Below are positions 11,038 to 19,984 of a DNA stretch of 64,000 nt, in pieces. The stretch covers positions 434,001-498,000 of the forward strand of contig CANGMI010000001.1 in assembly GCA_947455195.1 (NCBI GenBank). Reading direction: 5' to 3'. Made by a program: the position numbers and the translations under genes. The notes beneath the pieces are model-generated. The model was not told where the DNA came from. It saw only the letters and a list, made by a program, of their open reading frames with translations, and did no database searches. Every line of letters starts with the position of its first letter. Position 1 is the first letter of the stretch. This DNA is from Pseudomonadota bacterium. Its GTDB lineage: Bacteria; Pseudomonadota; Gammaproteobacteria; Burkholderiales; SG8-39.

Positions 11038-12504
11038 CTATTGCACCATCCCGATCGAGGGGTGCTCAGCCGACGCCGCCGTGATTGCCAGCGCTTCGAT
11101 CACCCTTTCCATGCGCATGAAGCGCGAGCCTTTCACCAGAACTGTGGTGCCAGGGGCCAAGTGGGCCCGCACCGCGGTGGTCAAGGCCGCGATGTCGTCG
11201 AAATGCCGCGCCTGCTCGCCAAAGCCGACCACACTGTCGGTGGTGGCACGACCCAGGGTGAACAGGTGCCCGATACCCTGCTCGCGTGCATACTGGCCGA
11301 CCTCCTGGTGGAAGGCGCGCGCGTGCTCGCCCACCTCGCCCATATCTCCGAGGACGAGAATCGTCGTACCGCCCCCAGCCGCCAGCACATCGATGGCAGC
11401 ACGGACCGAGTCGGGATTCGCGTTGTAGGTGTCATCGATGAGCCGAGCCCCATGCGCAGCGGCGTGCACCTGGAGCCGACCGCGCGCCGGACTGAATCGC
11501 GCCAGACCCCTCGCGATGGCGTCGGGCGGGCAACCGGCCAGTGTGGCAGCCGCTGCAGCCGCCAGCGCATTTCTCACGTTGTGCAGGCCCGGGATACCCA
11601 GCGTCACCCGCACCTTCGCTTCGGGCAGCGTGATCTCGATGTCGCTCGATGTCGGGTGCAACTGCCAGGCAGCCCTCACAGCGGCCTTGGCGCCAAGCCC
11701 GAAGCGCAGCACCCGCCGTGCACCCGCGCGTCGAGCCCAGAGTTCGCCATGCGCATCATCGGCATTGACCACGAGCGCGCCATCGGCATCGAGCGCGTCG
11801 ATGAGCAGTGCGTGCTCAGCCGCCACGGCATCGACGTCCTGCATGAACTCCTGATGTTCGCGCTGGGCATTGGTGATGAGGGCGATCACGGGTTGAGCGA
11901 TCTGTGCGAGCCCTTCGGTCTCGCCCGGATGGTTCATGCCGATTTCGAAGACCGCCGCGCGATGATGCGCACGCAGCCGGAACACGGTGAGGGGAAGTCC
12001 GATGTCGTTGTTGAGATTGCCCGCCGTCGCCAGCACGGCAGCGTCGCCCTGCCAGGCACACAGAATGGCGGCGACCATGTCTTTCGTGGTGGTCTTGCCA
12101 TTGGAGCCCGCGACCACGATCACCGGCAGATGAAACGATGCACGCCAGAACGCTGCCAGGGCACCGAGCGCGCGACGCGTGTCGGGCACCCGGATCAGTG
12201 GCAGGTCGCCCACCACTGCTGGCGTTATCGAGGCCGCATCGACCAGCGCAGCGCAGGCGCCCGCGTCGTGCGCTGCCTGCAGGTGCGCATGACCATCGAA
12301 GCGCTCACCGCGCAGGGCCACGAAGAGAGCGCCCGGTTGCAGGCTGCGCGTGTCGGTCGAAATCGACTCGACCTGCCGATCGGCCCAGTGCGACCGACCG
12401 GACGCACTGGACGATGCCGGTGCGGTTGATGGTGCAAGGGACAGTCGGGAATCTGCCCTGGCCGAGCCCTGCACGACAGCAGCAACCTGCGCGAGCGTCA
12501 GCAT
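11038..12504 (-). CDS. murF: UDP-N-acetylmuramoyl-tripeptide--D-alanyl-D-alanine ligase
   Basis: Adds the D-Ala-D-Ala dipeptide to complete the muramyl pentapeptide. It has 488 residues, a little longer than usual because of a low-complexity N-terminal stretch around residues 15-45. The P-loop GSNGKTTTKDMV, the central EIGMNHPGE and the C-terminal DDTYNANPDS motifs are all typical of MurF. Its ATG at 12504 overlaps murE by 7 bases. Confidence 0.96.
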   Translation of the reverse strand: MLTLAQVAAVVQGSARADSRLSLAPSTAPASSSASGRSHWADRQVESISTDTRSLQPGALFVALRGERFDGHAHLQAAHDAGACAALVDAASITPAVVGDLPLIRVPDTRRALGALAAFWRASFHLPVIVVAGSNGKTTTKDMVAAILCAWQGDAAVLATAGNLNNDIGLPLTVFRLRAHHRAAVFEIGMNHPGETEGLAQIAQPVIALITNAQREHQEFMQDVDAVAAEHALLIDALDADGALVVNADDAHGELWARRAGARRVLRFGLGAKAAVRAAWQLHPTSSDIEITLPEAKVRVTLGIPGLHNVRNALAAAAAATLAGCPPDAIARGLARFSPARGRLQVHAAAHGARLIDDTYNANPDSVRAAIDVLAAGGGTTILVLGDMGEVGEHARAFHQEVGQYAREQGIGHLFTLGRATTDSVVGFGEQARHFDDIAALTTAVRAHLAPGTTVLVKGSRFMRMERVIEALAITAASAEHPSIGMVQ

Positions 12505-14111
12505 GACGGCCAGGCGGCGATCGCCTGCGTGACGACATCGATGTCCGAGAAGGGCTGCCGTAACCCGGCAGTCTCCTGATAGGTTTCATGGCCCTTGCCC
12601 GCTACCAGCACGACATCGGTACCGGCAGCGTGGGCCAGCGCTGCGCGAATGGCGGCGTCCCGATCGAGGAGCACTCGAAGGCCCATGTGTCCCGGCGCGA
12701 TGCCTGCCGCGATCTGGTCGACGATGGCTGCGGGTGACTCGCTGCGCGGGTTGTCGCTGGTGAGAATGATCTGGTCGGCCCCGTGTGCGGCAATCTCTCC
12801 CATGGGAGCCCGCTTTCCCGGATCGCGATCGCCGCCGCAACCGAAGACCACGACCACCTTGCCACCGCGAACACGCGCCAGCTCACGCGCGGCCGCCAGA
12901 GCCCGCTCGAGCGCATCGGGCGTATGCGCATAATCGACCAGCGCCAGCGGCGCCTGCACTCCCCCGATGCGCTGCATCCGGCCCGGTACCGGGGCAAGTT
13001 GCTCGAGCAGACGCGGCAGATCGCGCAGCGCAAGGCCGGCTGCGATCAGGGTGGCCGCAACCGCGAGCAGGTTGGACAGATTGAACTGTCCGACCAGCGT
13101 GGTGAAGACCGGATACTGCTCGAGGCCATCGGTCAGCTGAAAGGTCGTACCGGCGGTCGCAACCCGAACATCGGTTGCCCGCAGGACACGGTGTGCACCA
13201 CCGGCTGGCGGATGGGTTGCCATCGAGTAACCGATGCCCGTCACCGCAGAGCCCGCAAGCGCGGCCAGCAGACGCACGCCCAGCGGATCGTCGAGGTTGC
13301 AGACCACCTGGGTGATCGAGGGTGCTGCCAGGAGTCGCGCCTTCGCCAGCGCGTAGCGCTGCATGTCCCCGTGATAGTCGAGGTGGTCGCGCGTGAGGTT
13401 GGTGAAGACCACGCAGTCGAATGCGACGCCCAGCGTACGACCCTGGTCGAGCCCGATGGAGGAGACTTCCATCGCCAGCGCATCGGCGCCTCGCTCGCGC
13501 AGGCGGGCGATGCAATCCTGCAGCAGGCAGGCCTCAGGCGTGGTGTTGAGGGCGCTACCGGCCTCGCCCGCAAGACCGGCGCCGAGGGTGCCGATCACGC
13601 CAGCGGTGCGCCCTGCAGCGCTGAGGGCTGCGGCGATCCATTGCGAGACCGATGTCTTGCCGTTGGTTCCGGTGACGCCCACGACCCAGAGCCCGGCAGA
13701 CGGATCGCCCAGGAGAAGACTCGCGATCGGGCCAGACGCGAGCTGCAGCCCCGAAACCCCCTGACCCGCGCGCGCGTCGATCGGCGAGCCAGGCGCACCG
13801 GCCCATCGGCCTGCCGGGGCAGCCGCTTCGAGTACCGCCACAGCACCCGCCCTGCGAGCGGCCTCGGCGTGGACACGCCCATCGACCCGCGCGCCCGGCA
13901 TCGCGAGAAAAAGGTCGCCCGGCCGTACCATGCGACTGTCAGCCACCGCACGGCGTGGATGAACTCCGGCTCGCGACAGACGCGCAAGCGCTTCACGGGC
14001 ACACGCGAGGGCTGCCTCGGCGCGGTCGCGTTCGTCTGCGATCATCGACCGGATCGAGTCGACCGAGGGCAACGCCTCGACCGCGGCAGCACCGAGCGGC
14101 AGGCCACTCAC
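12498..14111 (-). CDS. murE: UDP-N-acetylmuramoyl-L-alanyl-D-glutamate--2,6-diaminopimelate ligase
   Basis: Adds the third stem-peptide residue. It has 537 residues, about 40 more than usual, mostly an Ala-rich N-terminal extension before ADSRMVRPGDLF. The P-loop TGTNGKTSVSQWIA and NLTRDHLDYHGD are present. The C-terminal motif DNPR (ILTSDNPRSE) marks enzymes that use meso-diaminopimelate. Its ATGA overlaps the ftsI stop, so translation of the two is probably coupled. Confidence 0.96.
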   Translation of the reverse strand: MSGLPLGAAAVEALPSVDSIRSMIADERDRAEAALACAREALARLSRAGVHPRRAVADSRMVRPGDLFLAMPGARVDGRVHAEAARRAGAVAVLEAAAPAGRWAGAPGSPIDARAGQGVSGLQLASGPIASLLLGDPSAGLWVVGVTGTNGKTSVSQWIAAALSAAGRTAGVIGTLGAGLAGEAGSALNTTPEACLLQDCIARLRERGADALAMEVSSIGLDQGRTLGVAFDCVVFTNLTRDHLDYHGDMQRYALAKARLLAAPSITQVVCNLDDPLGVRLLAALAGSAVTGIGYSMATHPPAGGAHRVLRATDVRVATAGTTFQLTDGLEQYPVFTTLVGQFNLSNLLAVAATLIAAGLALRDLPRLLEQLAPVPGRMQRIGGVQAPLALVDYAHTPDALERALAAARELARVRGGKVVVVFGCGGDRDPGKRAPMGEIAAHGADQIILTSDNPRSESPAAIVDQIAAGIAPGHMGLRVLLDRDAAIRAALAHAAGTDVVLVAGKGHETYQETAGLRQPFSDIDVVTQAIAAWPSC

Positions 14112-15844
14112 TCGGCCTCCTCCACGATCGACTCGGCGCGCGGCAACTCGATCGGCTTCAGTGGTGCATCGGTCGGTACGTTGAGCAAGCGCAGGGCTCC
14201 CCCCATCACCGTCGCGAAAACCGGTGCCGCCACCGCCCCGCCGTAGTACTGGCCTGCACGAGGTTCGTCGATCATGACCGCCACGACCAGCCGCGGATTG
14301 GATGCCGGGGCCAGACCGGAAAAGGAGGCGATGTACCGATTCTCGGCATAGCCGCCATTCTGCTGCTTGTGCGCGGTACCGGTCTTTCCACCCACCCGAT
14401 AGCCGACGATCTGGGCTCGGGGTGCAGTACCGCCCGGCTGCACCGCAAGTTCCAGCATTGCGCGAACGTCGCGTACGGTTGCGGGCGACAGGACGCGGTG
14501 GCCTGCTGGCGCCGCGGCCTGACGGGTGAGCGACAGCGGCACCACGTCACCATCACGCGCAAAGAGGAGGTAGGCATGGGCCAGTTGCACCAGACTGACC
14601 GAAATGCCATGGCCGTAGGACATCGTGGCCTGCTCGATCGGGCGCCAGGTCTTGTGAGGACGCACCCGCCCGCCCGACTCGCCCGGAAAGCCGAGACGCA
14701 GCGGCGAACCAAAGCCCACATCCTGGAACAGCTGCCACATCGACTCCGAGGGCAAGCCGAGGGCGATCTTGGCGGCACCGACGTTGGAGGACTTCTGGAT
14801 GACCTGCGAGACGGTCAGCAAGCCCTCAGGATGCGAGTCGTGAATCGTCGCACTGCCGATGGCGAGCGTACCGGGTGCCGTCTGTATCGGCGTCATCGGC
14901 GTCACCTTGCCCATCTCGAGCGCGAGCGCAATGGTGAACGGCTTCAGTGTCGAGCCCGGTTCAAAGCTGTCGGTGACGGCACGATTGCGCATCTGCGCCG
15001 GCACCATGCCGCTTCGATTGTTCGGGTTGTAGGTGGGCAGATTGGCCAACGCGAGGACCTCGCCGGTCTGCGTGTCGAGGACGACAATGCCACCACCCCG
15101 GGCGTGGTGAGCCTCGACCGCGTCGCGCAGACCCCGGAAGGCCAGGCTCTGGATGCGGGCATCGATCGAGAGGACCACATCGTTGCCCTGCTGAGCCGGC
15201 CGCAGGATGCCCGAATCTTCGACGATGGCGCCGTGCGCGTCACGAATGATGCCGCGTGCACCCGGCTTGCCGGCCAGCTGCTTCTGGAATGCGAGCTCGA
15301 TGCCTTCCTGCCCGCTGTCACCGATATCGGTAAACCCGACCAGGTGGGCCAGGACCTCACCGCCCGGATAGAAACGCCGGTAGGCGTTATCCTGAAAAAC
15401 GCCTGGAATGCGCAGTGCGGCAATGCGCGCAGCCACTTCGGGCGCCACCGAGCGGTTGAGGTACACCATGTCGCGTTCGGTATCGGCGAGCTTTGCGCGC
15501 AACTCGCGGGTGCTCATCTCGAGCAGTTGCGCCAGCTGCTCGAATTCGCGCGGGGTGGCCTCCATCTCCGACGGGGACACCCACACCGCACGCACCGGTG
15601 TGCTGACGGCCAGCAGTTCGCCATTGCGGTCGGTGACGCGTCCGCGATACGCAGGCACCTCGACCACTCGCCGATAGCGCGCATCGCCCTTGGCCTGGAG
15701 GAATCCCTCATGCATGGCCTGAAGGTAGAACGCGCGCGCGGCCAGAACCGCCATGGCCAGCAGAAGCGCCAGCAGGACGAGGCGCGAACGCCACGCCGGC
15801 AGCGAGGCTCGCCAGGGGTTGCCGACGGCGCGCGCGTGCAGCAT
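14108..15844 (-). CDS. ftsI: Peptidoglycan D,D-transpeptidase FtsI (PBP3)
   Basis: Class B penicillin-binding protein that cross-links septal peptidoglycan with FtsW. I chose the ATG at 15844 (MLHARAVGNP), 2 bases after the ftsL stop; upstream in-frame sequence only antisenses other genes. The result is 578 residues with one membrane anchor at about 19-38, a pedestal domain, then the transpeptidase domain with catalytic S298-T-L-K301, SSN at 352-354 and KTG at 487-489. All three active-site motifs are intact. Confidence 0.97.
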   Translation of the reverse strand: MLHARAVGNPWRASLPAWRSRLVLLALLLAMAVLAARAFYLQAMHEGFLQAKGDARYRRVVEVPAYRGRVTDRNGELLAVSTPVRAVWVSPSEMEATPREFEQLAQLLEMSTRELRAKLADTERDMVYLNRSVAPEVAARIAALRIPGVFQDNAYRRFYPGGEVLAHLVGFTDIGDSGQEGIELAFQKQLAGKPGARGIIRDAHGAIVEDSGILRPAQQGNDVVLSIDARIQSLAFRGLRDAVEAHHARGGGIVVLDTQTGEVLALANLPTYNPNNRSGMVPAQMRNRAVTDSFEPGSTLKPFTIALALEMGKVTPMTPIQTAPGTLAIGSATIHDSHPEGLLTVSQVIQKSSNVGAAKIALGLPSESMWQLFQDVGFGSPLRLGFPGESGGRVRPHKTWRPIEQATMSYGHGISVSLVQLAHAYLLFARDGDVVPLSLTRQAAAPAGHRVLSPATVRDVRAMLELAVQPGGTAPRAQIVGYRVGGKTGTAHKQQNGGYAENRYIASFSGLAPASNPRLVVAVMIDEPRAGQYYGGAVAAPVFATVMGGALRLLNVPTDAPLKPIELPRAESIVEEAE

Positions 15845-15846
15845 CG

Positions 15847-16134
15847 TCAGCGGACCTCCAGCGCCTGCTCGAGCGGAACACTGACCTGACGCGTGCTGCG
15901 CGGATCGGTCGGCTGCATGCCCAGGCGCTGCACCGCAATGCGTTCTACCCGGGTGTGCATCGCCCAGGTGCTCTGCTCGAGTTGCAGCTGATCGTACTCG
16001 ACGTTCAGCTGCTTCTCGCGCGAACGCTCCTGCTCGTACTGCACGAAAAGCCGGCGAGCACTGTGCTGCGCCGTGACCACGGCGACCGCACACAAGGCCA
16101 GCACGACGATGAGCGCAAGGTTCAGGCGCATCAT
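15847..16134 (-). CDS. ftsL: Cell division protein FtsL
   Basis: Small bitopic divisome protein that pairs with FtsB and FtsQ. It has 95 residues: a membrane segment at about 4-22, then a periplasmic coiled coil ([18 protein letters not shown] and following) with the LGM motif near residue 71. It overlaps the rsmH stop by 4 bases (ATGA); the second ATG at 16131 is an alternative start. Position between rsmH and ftsI supports the call more than sequence does, since FtsL is poorly conserved. Confidence 0.92.
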   Translation of the reverse strand: MMRLNLALIVVLALCAVAVVTAQHSARRLFVQYEQERSREKQLNVEYDQLQLEQSTWAMHTRVERIAVQRLGMQPTDPRSTRQVSVPLEQALEVR

Positions 16135-17069
16135 GCCTCCCGGACAGGCAACTTGCGCGCAACGCGCAGGATCGCGCTGCGCGATCGGGGATTGCGAGCC
16201 ACCTCATCGGGCGATGCCCGCTGGACACGCGCCGACCACTCGACCCGTGGCTGCGGCAACTCGGCCGCGCGCAACGGCATTCGCGGCAGGCCGGCAGCCG
16301 GTCGTGCGGCATCGCGCATGAACTGCTTCACGATTCGGTCTTCGAGCGAATGAAAGGCAATCACCACGAGGGGTGCCCCGACGGCAAGCAGTTCAAGGGT
16401 CGATTCGAGTGCCCGCGACAATTGCGCAAGCTCCTGATTGATGTGAATCCGTACAGCCTGGAAGGTGCGAGTCGCCGGATCCTGGCCGGGTTCGCGCGTG
16501 CGGACCGCAGCACCCACGAGCGCGGCAAGCTGGGCGGTGCTTTCAATGGGCCGTTCGCGCCGAGCAGCAACAATCTGCTTTGCAATCGCCCCAGCAAACC
16601 GTTCTTCGCCATAGCGGGTAATGACCTCCTTCAGTTCGTGTTCATCGGCCACGGCGATCCACTGGGCGGCCGTGATGCCGCTGGTGGTGTCCATGCGCAT
16701 GTCCAGCGGTGCGTCGCCTCGAAAGCTGAAGCCGCGCTCGAGCGTGTCGAGCTGGGGCGAGGACACGCCGAGATCGAACAGCGCACCATCGATCGCCTGC
16801 CACCCCATGCGGGCGACCGCAGCGGCCATGTCGGCAAAGGCGGCGTGCATCGGAAAGAAGCGCGGGTCATCGATGGCACGTGCCGCCGCGATGGCTTCAG
16901 GATCCCGGTCGAGCGCGAGCAGGCGTCCTTGCGGCCCGAGCCGGGCGAGAATGGCGCGCGAATGGCCGCCGCGTCCGAAGGTCGCATCGACGTAGTGACC
17001 ATCGGGCCTGATCGCAAGGGCTTCGATGCAGGCCTCGAGGAGAACCGGAACGTGGGGAGCAGCGGACAC
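16131..17069 (-). CDS. rsmH: 16S rRNA (cytosine-1402-N4)-methyltransferase RsmH (MraW)
   Basis: SAM-dependent enzyme that methylates C1402 of 16S rRNA. I chose the GTG at 17069 ([13 protein letters not shown]), 22 bases after the mraZ stop, giving 312 residues, almost the E. coli length. An in-frame ATG at 17138 would overlap mraZ and add 23 Cys/Arg-rich residues with no family resemblance. The SAM motif [10 protein letters not shown] is at residues 28-37. Later motifs [13 protein letters not shown] (here [13 protein letters not shown]) and [17 protein letters not shown] are characteristic. Confidence 0.96.
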   Translation of the reverse strand: MSAAPHVPVLLEACIEALAIRPDGHYVDATFGRGGHSRAILARLGPQGRLLALDRDPEAIAAARAIDDPRFFPMHAAFADMAAAVARMGWQAIDGALFDLGVSSPQLDTLERGFSFRGDAPLDMRMDTTSGITAAQWIAVADEHELKEVITRYGEERFAGAIAKQIVAARRERPIESTAQLAALVGAAVRTREPGQDPATRTFQAVRIHINQELAQLSRALESTLELLAVGAPLVVIAFHSLEDRIVKQFMRDAARPAAGLPRMPLRAAELPQPRVEWSARVQRASPDEVARNPRSRSAILRVARKLPVREA

Positions 17070-17091
17070 GAGGCATTGACCCGTCGGGCAT

Positions 17092-17532
17092 TCACAGCGT
17101 GAAACTCTCGGCGCCCGGAGGCGGTGTATGGCTCGCAACCTTGCGCGCGGCGGCGAGCTTGTCCTTCCATTGCGCGGTATCCCACAGCTCGAAGTGCGAC
17201 AACTGGCCGATGAGGGTCACGTCACGACCGATGCCGGCGTAGTCGCGCAGGGTCGACGACAGCAGCACGCGTCCGGCCGCATCGAGTTCGAGCTCTTCGG
17301 CGTGCCCGACCAGCAGCCGTTGCCACCAGCGTGCCTGCTCGTTGAAACTGGGCAGCGCCTGCAGCTTCAGTCCGATGGGCAACCACGCCTCGCGCGAATA
17401 GACCAGAAGGCAACCGTCAGGATGTGCGGTAATGACAAGGCCACCCCCCGCCGTGATGAGCTCGCGATAACGCGTCGGGATCGCCATGCGTCCCTTCGCA
17501 TCGACAGCAAGATCGCTTGCACCCTGAAACAT
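17092..17532 (-). CDS. mraZ: Transcriptional regulator MraZ
   Basis: First gene of the dcw cluster, an AbrB-like DNA-binding protein that represses its own operon in E. coli. It has 146 residues with two SpoVT/AbrB-like repeats, each with a DxxxR signature: DAKGR at 11-15 and DAAGR at 84-88. The short C-terminal tail is Ser/Pro-rich. A promoter and a 10-bp-spaced box array lie about 70-140 bases upstream of its ATG, consistent with autoregulation. Confidence 0.95.
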   Translation of the reverse strand: MFQGASDLAVDAKGRMAIPTRYRELITAGGGLVITAHPDGCLLVYSREAWLPIGLKLQALPSFNEQARWWQRLLVGHAEELELDAAGRVLLSSTLRDYAGIGRDVTLIGQLSHFELWDTAQWKDKLAAARKVASHTPPPGAESFTL

Positions 17533-17602
17533 CGCGTCTGGGTCCGCCCGGTGACCGCCGCACTGAATTCCAGGCGATCAGCCGTCGAAACCCACCGACA
17601 GG

Positions 17603-17637
17603 ATCACCAGAACCCACCTTTTCCCACAAAACACCAC
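17603..17637 (-). promoter_or_regulatory. Probable MraZ operator, four 10-bp-spaced boxes
   Basis: On the minus strand, GTGGT (17637-17633), GTGGG (17627-17623), GTGGG (17617-17613) and GTGAT (17607-17603) recur with an exact 10-base period and 5-base spacers. A further GTGGG is at 17595-17591, out of period by 2. E. coli MraZ is known to bind TGGGN repeats with 5-base spacers upstream of mraZ. Position directly after the predicted start site fits repression. Confidence 0.75.
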
Positions 17638-17645
17638 TAATCTGC

Positions 17646-17674
17646 ACTTTAGGAGAAAAGTGGGAGGGGGTCAA
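17646..17674 (-). promoter_or_regulatory. Probable sigma-70 promoter of the dcw cluster (Pmra)
   Basis: On the minus strand TTGACC (17674-17669) matches the -35 hexamer 5/6, and after exactly 17 bases TAAAGT (17651-17646) matches the -10 hexamer 4/6. Transcription would start near 17639, just before the MraZ box array, leaving a leader of about 107 bases before the mraZ ATG. Called from sequence alone. Confidence 0.65.
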
Positions 17675-17923
17675 GACGCGTCCAGGGCTTTTTTGTGTCT
17701 GAACAAGTACTTAGCCGCACAGGCGAACCGACGCGCTGCCACCACCTCTGAAAAATCAGAGGCTTAGGTGACAAACTGAAAGCGAAAGATTACGAAATGT
17801 GTCGAGCGAGGCGAGTCCGACCCACGCGCTCGAACGGATCAACCGAAGGGGTCGAAAAGACCGGACCGGTGGGGTCGTCGCCCGCGGCAGGCGCCTCGAG
17901 CGCGATCAGGCCCTCGGGAACGA

Positions 17924-18472
17924 TCAGTGCAGGTGCTTGCGCCCGGGCACCGGGCCGCGGATCGCGGCGGTCGCATTGGCAGGGTCCTGTTCGCGCACGG
18001 CCTGCTCGTCGAACAGACGCTCGATGAGCGCAGACACTTGCGACACTTCCTGGTCACCGAACTGTCGCGCCAGCAGCACGGCCACGTCGTCGATCATCCG
18101 CTGGCGACGGGCCCGTTCGATGGTGAGCGGGTCCGGACCGACAAACACCACGCCGAACTCATCGCGGCCATCTTCCTGATAGTAGGTGACTTCGATGGCG
18201 GTCGCTGCATCGGTGAACTCGCACAGGGCGCTCAAAGCCGCCTCGAGTGCCTGGTGGAAGTTGCGCCCGACCCAACCGGTCCAGCAGATCTGCAGCAGAC
18301 GCTTGCGCAGATCGAGGGCAACGCCGGGCTCTTCCTCACGGGCGCTGGTTGCCTCGGCAAGCGAGTCGACATCGACATATTCGAGCCAGGGCCGCAACGC
18401 CTGCTCGATTTCCACGCTGCCTGCGCCCCGCTTGAGCGAGATGTCGCCGTGAACATGGACTTCGGTATGCAT
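17924..18472 (-). CDS. Conserved DUF6806-type protein of unknown function
   Basis: A 182-residue cytoplasmic protein with no signal peptide or membrane segment. The N-terminal EVHVHGDISL, the EALRPW-type helix (here QALRPWLEYV), EEEPGVALD, LQICWT and AIEVTYYQED resemble the DUF6806 family I know from Burkholderiales; that match is from memory. Function is unknown. GGAG lies just upstream of the ATG at 18472. It is transcribed in the same direction as the dcw cluster but is separated from mraZ by 391 bases with a separate promoter, so it is probably its own unit. Confidence 0.7.
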   Translation of the reverse strand: MHTEVHVHGDISLKRGAGSVEIEQALRPWLEYVDVDSLAEATSAREEEPGVALDLRKRLLQICWTGWVGRNFHQALEAALSALCEFTDAATAIEVTYYQEDGRDEFGVVFVGPDPLTIERARRQRMIDDVAVLLARQFGDQEVSQVSALIERLFDEQAVREQDPANATAAIRGPVPGRKHLH

Positions 18473-18582
18473 TGCTGCTCCTTGCTGCTGACGGGAGGTA
18501 ACCCGTCACTATACTACCGACCGGCTCGGGCCCTGCATGATCAAGGATCAACAAGGCCGCGCGAGCACGGTCCACCGAAGCG

Positions 18583-18966
18583 TCAGGCTGGAATCGGCGT
18601 CGATTGCCAGGCCACCATCTGCCACGAGCCCGAGGCGCGGATCCAGATGTCGACGAAGCGGCTGTTGAGCAGGCGCGCCTGGCCGTCGATGCCGACCTGG
18701 ATGCGCACATGACCGGTCACGATGGCCGTGTCACCGTGAATCTGGATCGATTCCTCGACACGCTCCACCGCGCGGTAATTGAACCGTCCGGTCTCCACAC
18801 CCGACACATACGATTCGAAGGAATCGACGGCAGCGTTGGAATGGGTGTAGACCAGCCCCGGATGGAGCAGCGCCCGCAAGGCAGGCAGGTCACGACCGAT
18901 CATGGCCGCGTAGCGACGCGACTCGAGGGCACGGATTTCATCGACAGCGGAAGGGGTATTGCTCAT
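18583..18966 (-). CDS. SnoaL-like / DUF4440 nuclear-transport-factor-2 fold protein
   Basis: 127 residues, the size of a single NTF2-like cone-shaped domain. The N-terminal helix EIRALESRRYAAMIGRDLPAL, then LLHPGLVYTHSNAAVDS and the final SGSWQMVAWQSTPI are typical of the DUF4440/SnoaL group. These serve as small enzymes (isomerases, lyases) or ligand-binding proteins, so function cannot be fixed from sequence. It is the last gene of the hydroxyquinol-type operon, 57 bases after the dioxygenase, which suggests a role in the same pathway. Confidence 0.75.
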   Translation of the reverse strand: MSNTPSAVDEIRALESRRYAAMIGRDLPALRALLHPGLVYTHSNAAVDSFESYVSGVETGRFNYRAVERVEESIQIHGDTAIVTGHVRIQVGIDGQARLLNSRFVDIWIRASGSWQMVAWQSTPIPA

Positions 18967-19023
18967 GGAGACACTCCTCTGACCCCGCCCGGCAGGCAGG
19001 GGGTGACAACCAACGGTGGCGAC

Positions 19024-19911
19024 TCAGCGAGCCTTGCTGCGACGAACCGGGCGCAGCACGAAGTCGTACTCGAGCGTGTAGAAGTCCTTGCGCATGCGCG
19101 TGCCGTCCGGGGCTACGCCTGCCTTGTGCTTTTCATACGTTCGCACGAGCGACTTCCTGACGCCGAAGACCGCATCCGAGTCCAGGTACTCGTCACCGGC
19201 ATTGAAAACATGGGTGACGAGTCGGTCGTACCCGGGCGCCTCGACCAGGAAGTGCATGTGAGCCGGACGCATCGGGTGGCGCGCCGAGGCCTTGAGCAAC
19301 TCACCCACCGGGCCGTCGGTCGGCACCGGATAGGCGGTCGGCAGGATGGTGCGAAACCAGACGCGCCCTTCGTCATCGGGCCTGAATATGCCTCGCATGC
19401 GCATCGCGCCGTTCCACTCCTTGTGCTGCACATCATAGAAGCCGTCATCGTCGGAGTGCCAGACGTCGACGATGGCTCCCTTGACCGGCTTGCCCTTGGC
19501 ATCCCGCACGGTGATGTTGACGAAGCACGGCGCCCCGCGCACCTTCTCGGAAATGTTGGCGCCGAGCGGAAACTTCGGCGTCTTCACCCGATGGAAAGGG
19601 CCCCACACCGTCTGCTCGGTCTCGCCGCCCTTGCTGCGATGATTCATCTGCGTGAGCAGCGTGGACAGACCCAGCGTATCGGACAGGAGAATGAACTCCT
19701 GGCGCTTGTCATCGCACTTCTGACCCGTGCGCGTCAGAAAGTCGATGCCGTATTCCCACTCGGCCTCGGTCAGTTCGACCTCGCGCGCGAAGTCATGCAG
19801 ATGACGCACCAGGCTGCCGATGACCTTCTTGAAGCGCGCTGACTTGGCCCGACGCATGCGCGCCAGCACGGCATCGGTGATGCTGCTCTCGTCAAGATCC
19901 TGTGTTGCCAT
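19024..19911 (-). CDS. Intradiol ring-cleavage dioxygenase, probably hydroxyquinol 1,2-dioxygenase
   Basis: Non-haem Fe(III) enzyme that splits a catechol-type ring between the two hydroxyls. The start at ATG 19911 (MATQDLDESS) gives 295 residues, the length of hydroxyquinol and catechol 1,2-dioxygenases. An N-terminal dimerisation domain (QEFILLSDTLG) precedes the catalytic domain. All four iron ligands can be placed: Y159 (DDGFYD), Y194 (PTAYPVP), H218 and H220 (RPAHMHF). A maleylacetate reductase in the same operon favours hydroxyquinol as substrate, because ortho-cleavage of hydroxyquinol yields maleylacetate; the substrate remains an inference. Confidence 0.85.
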   Translation of the reverse strand: MATQDLDESSITDAVLARMRRAKSARFKKVIGSLVRHLHDFAREVELTEAEWEYGIDFLTRTGQKCDDKRQEFILLSDTLGLSTLLTQMNHRSKGGETEQTVWGPFHRVKTPKFPLGANISEKVRGAPCFVNITVRDAKGKPVKGAIVDVWHSDDDGFYDVQHKEWNGAMRMRGIFRPDDEGRVWFRTILPTAYPVPTDGPVGELLKASARHPMRPAHMHFLVEAPGYDRLVTHVFNAGDEYLDSDAVFGVRKSLVRTYEKHKAGVAPDGTRMRKDFYTLEYDFVLRPVRRSKAR

Positions 19912-19984
19912 GATGTCTTCCTTCGGGTTGACTGCTGAAAGTCCGTTCAACCGGCACGGGCAGGGCTCGCGCCGGGCGCCGGTG

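Larger units (their letters stand above)
17533..17923. other. Intergenic region, mraZ to DUF6806 gene
   Basis: 391 bases without a supported gene. The part next to mraZ (17591-17674) carries the probable dcw promoter and MraZ boxes. A 7-bp inverted repeat with an AAAA loop is at 17745-17762 but has no T-run. I see nothing else I can support between 17763 and 17923. Confidence 0.8.

Noticed and set aside
9982-12429. 815-codon open frame on the plus strand antisense to mraY and murF
   Set aside because: High GC content makes long antisense frames; its composition (rich in His, Arg, Asp) resembles no protein, and mraY and murF are certain.
17745-17762. Inverted repeat CCTCTGA-AAAA-TCAGAGG as a terminator
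   Set aside because: There is no T-run on either strand after the stem, and the stem is only 7 bp.
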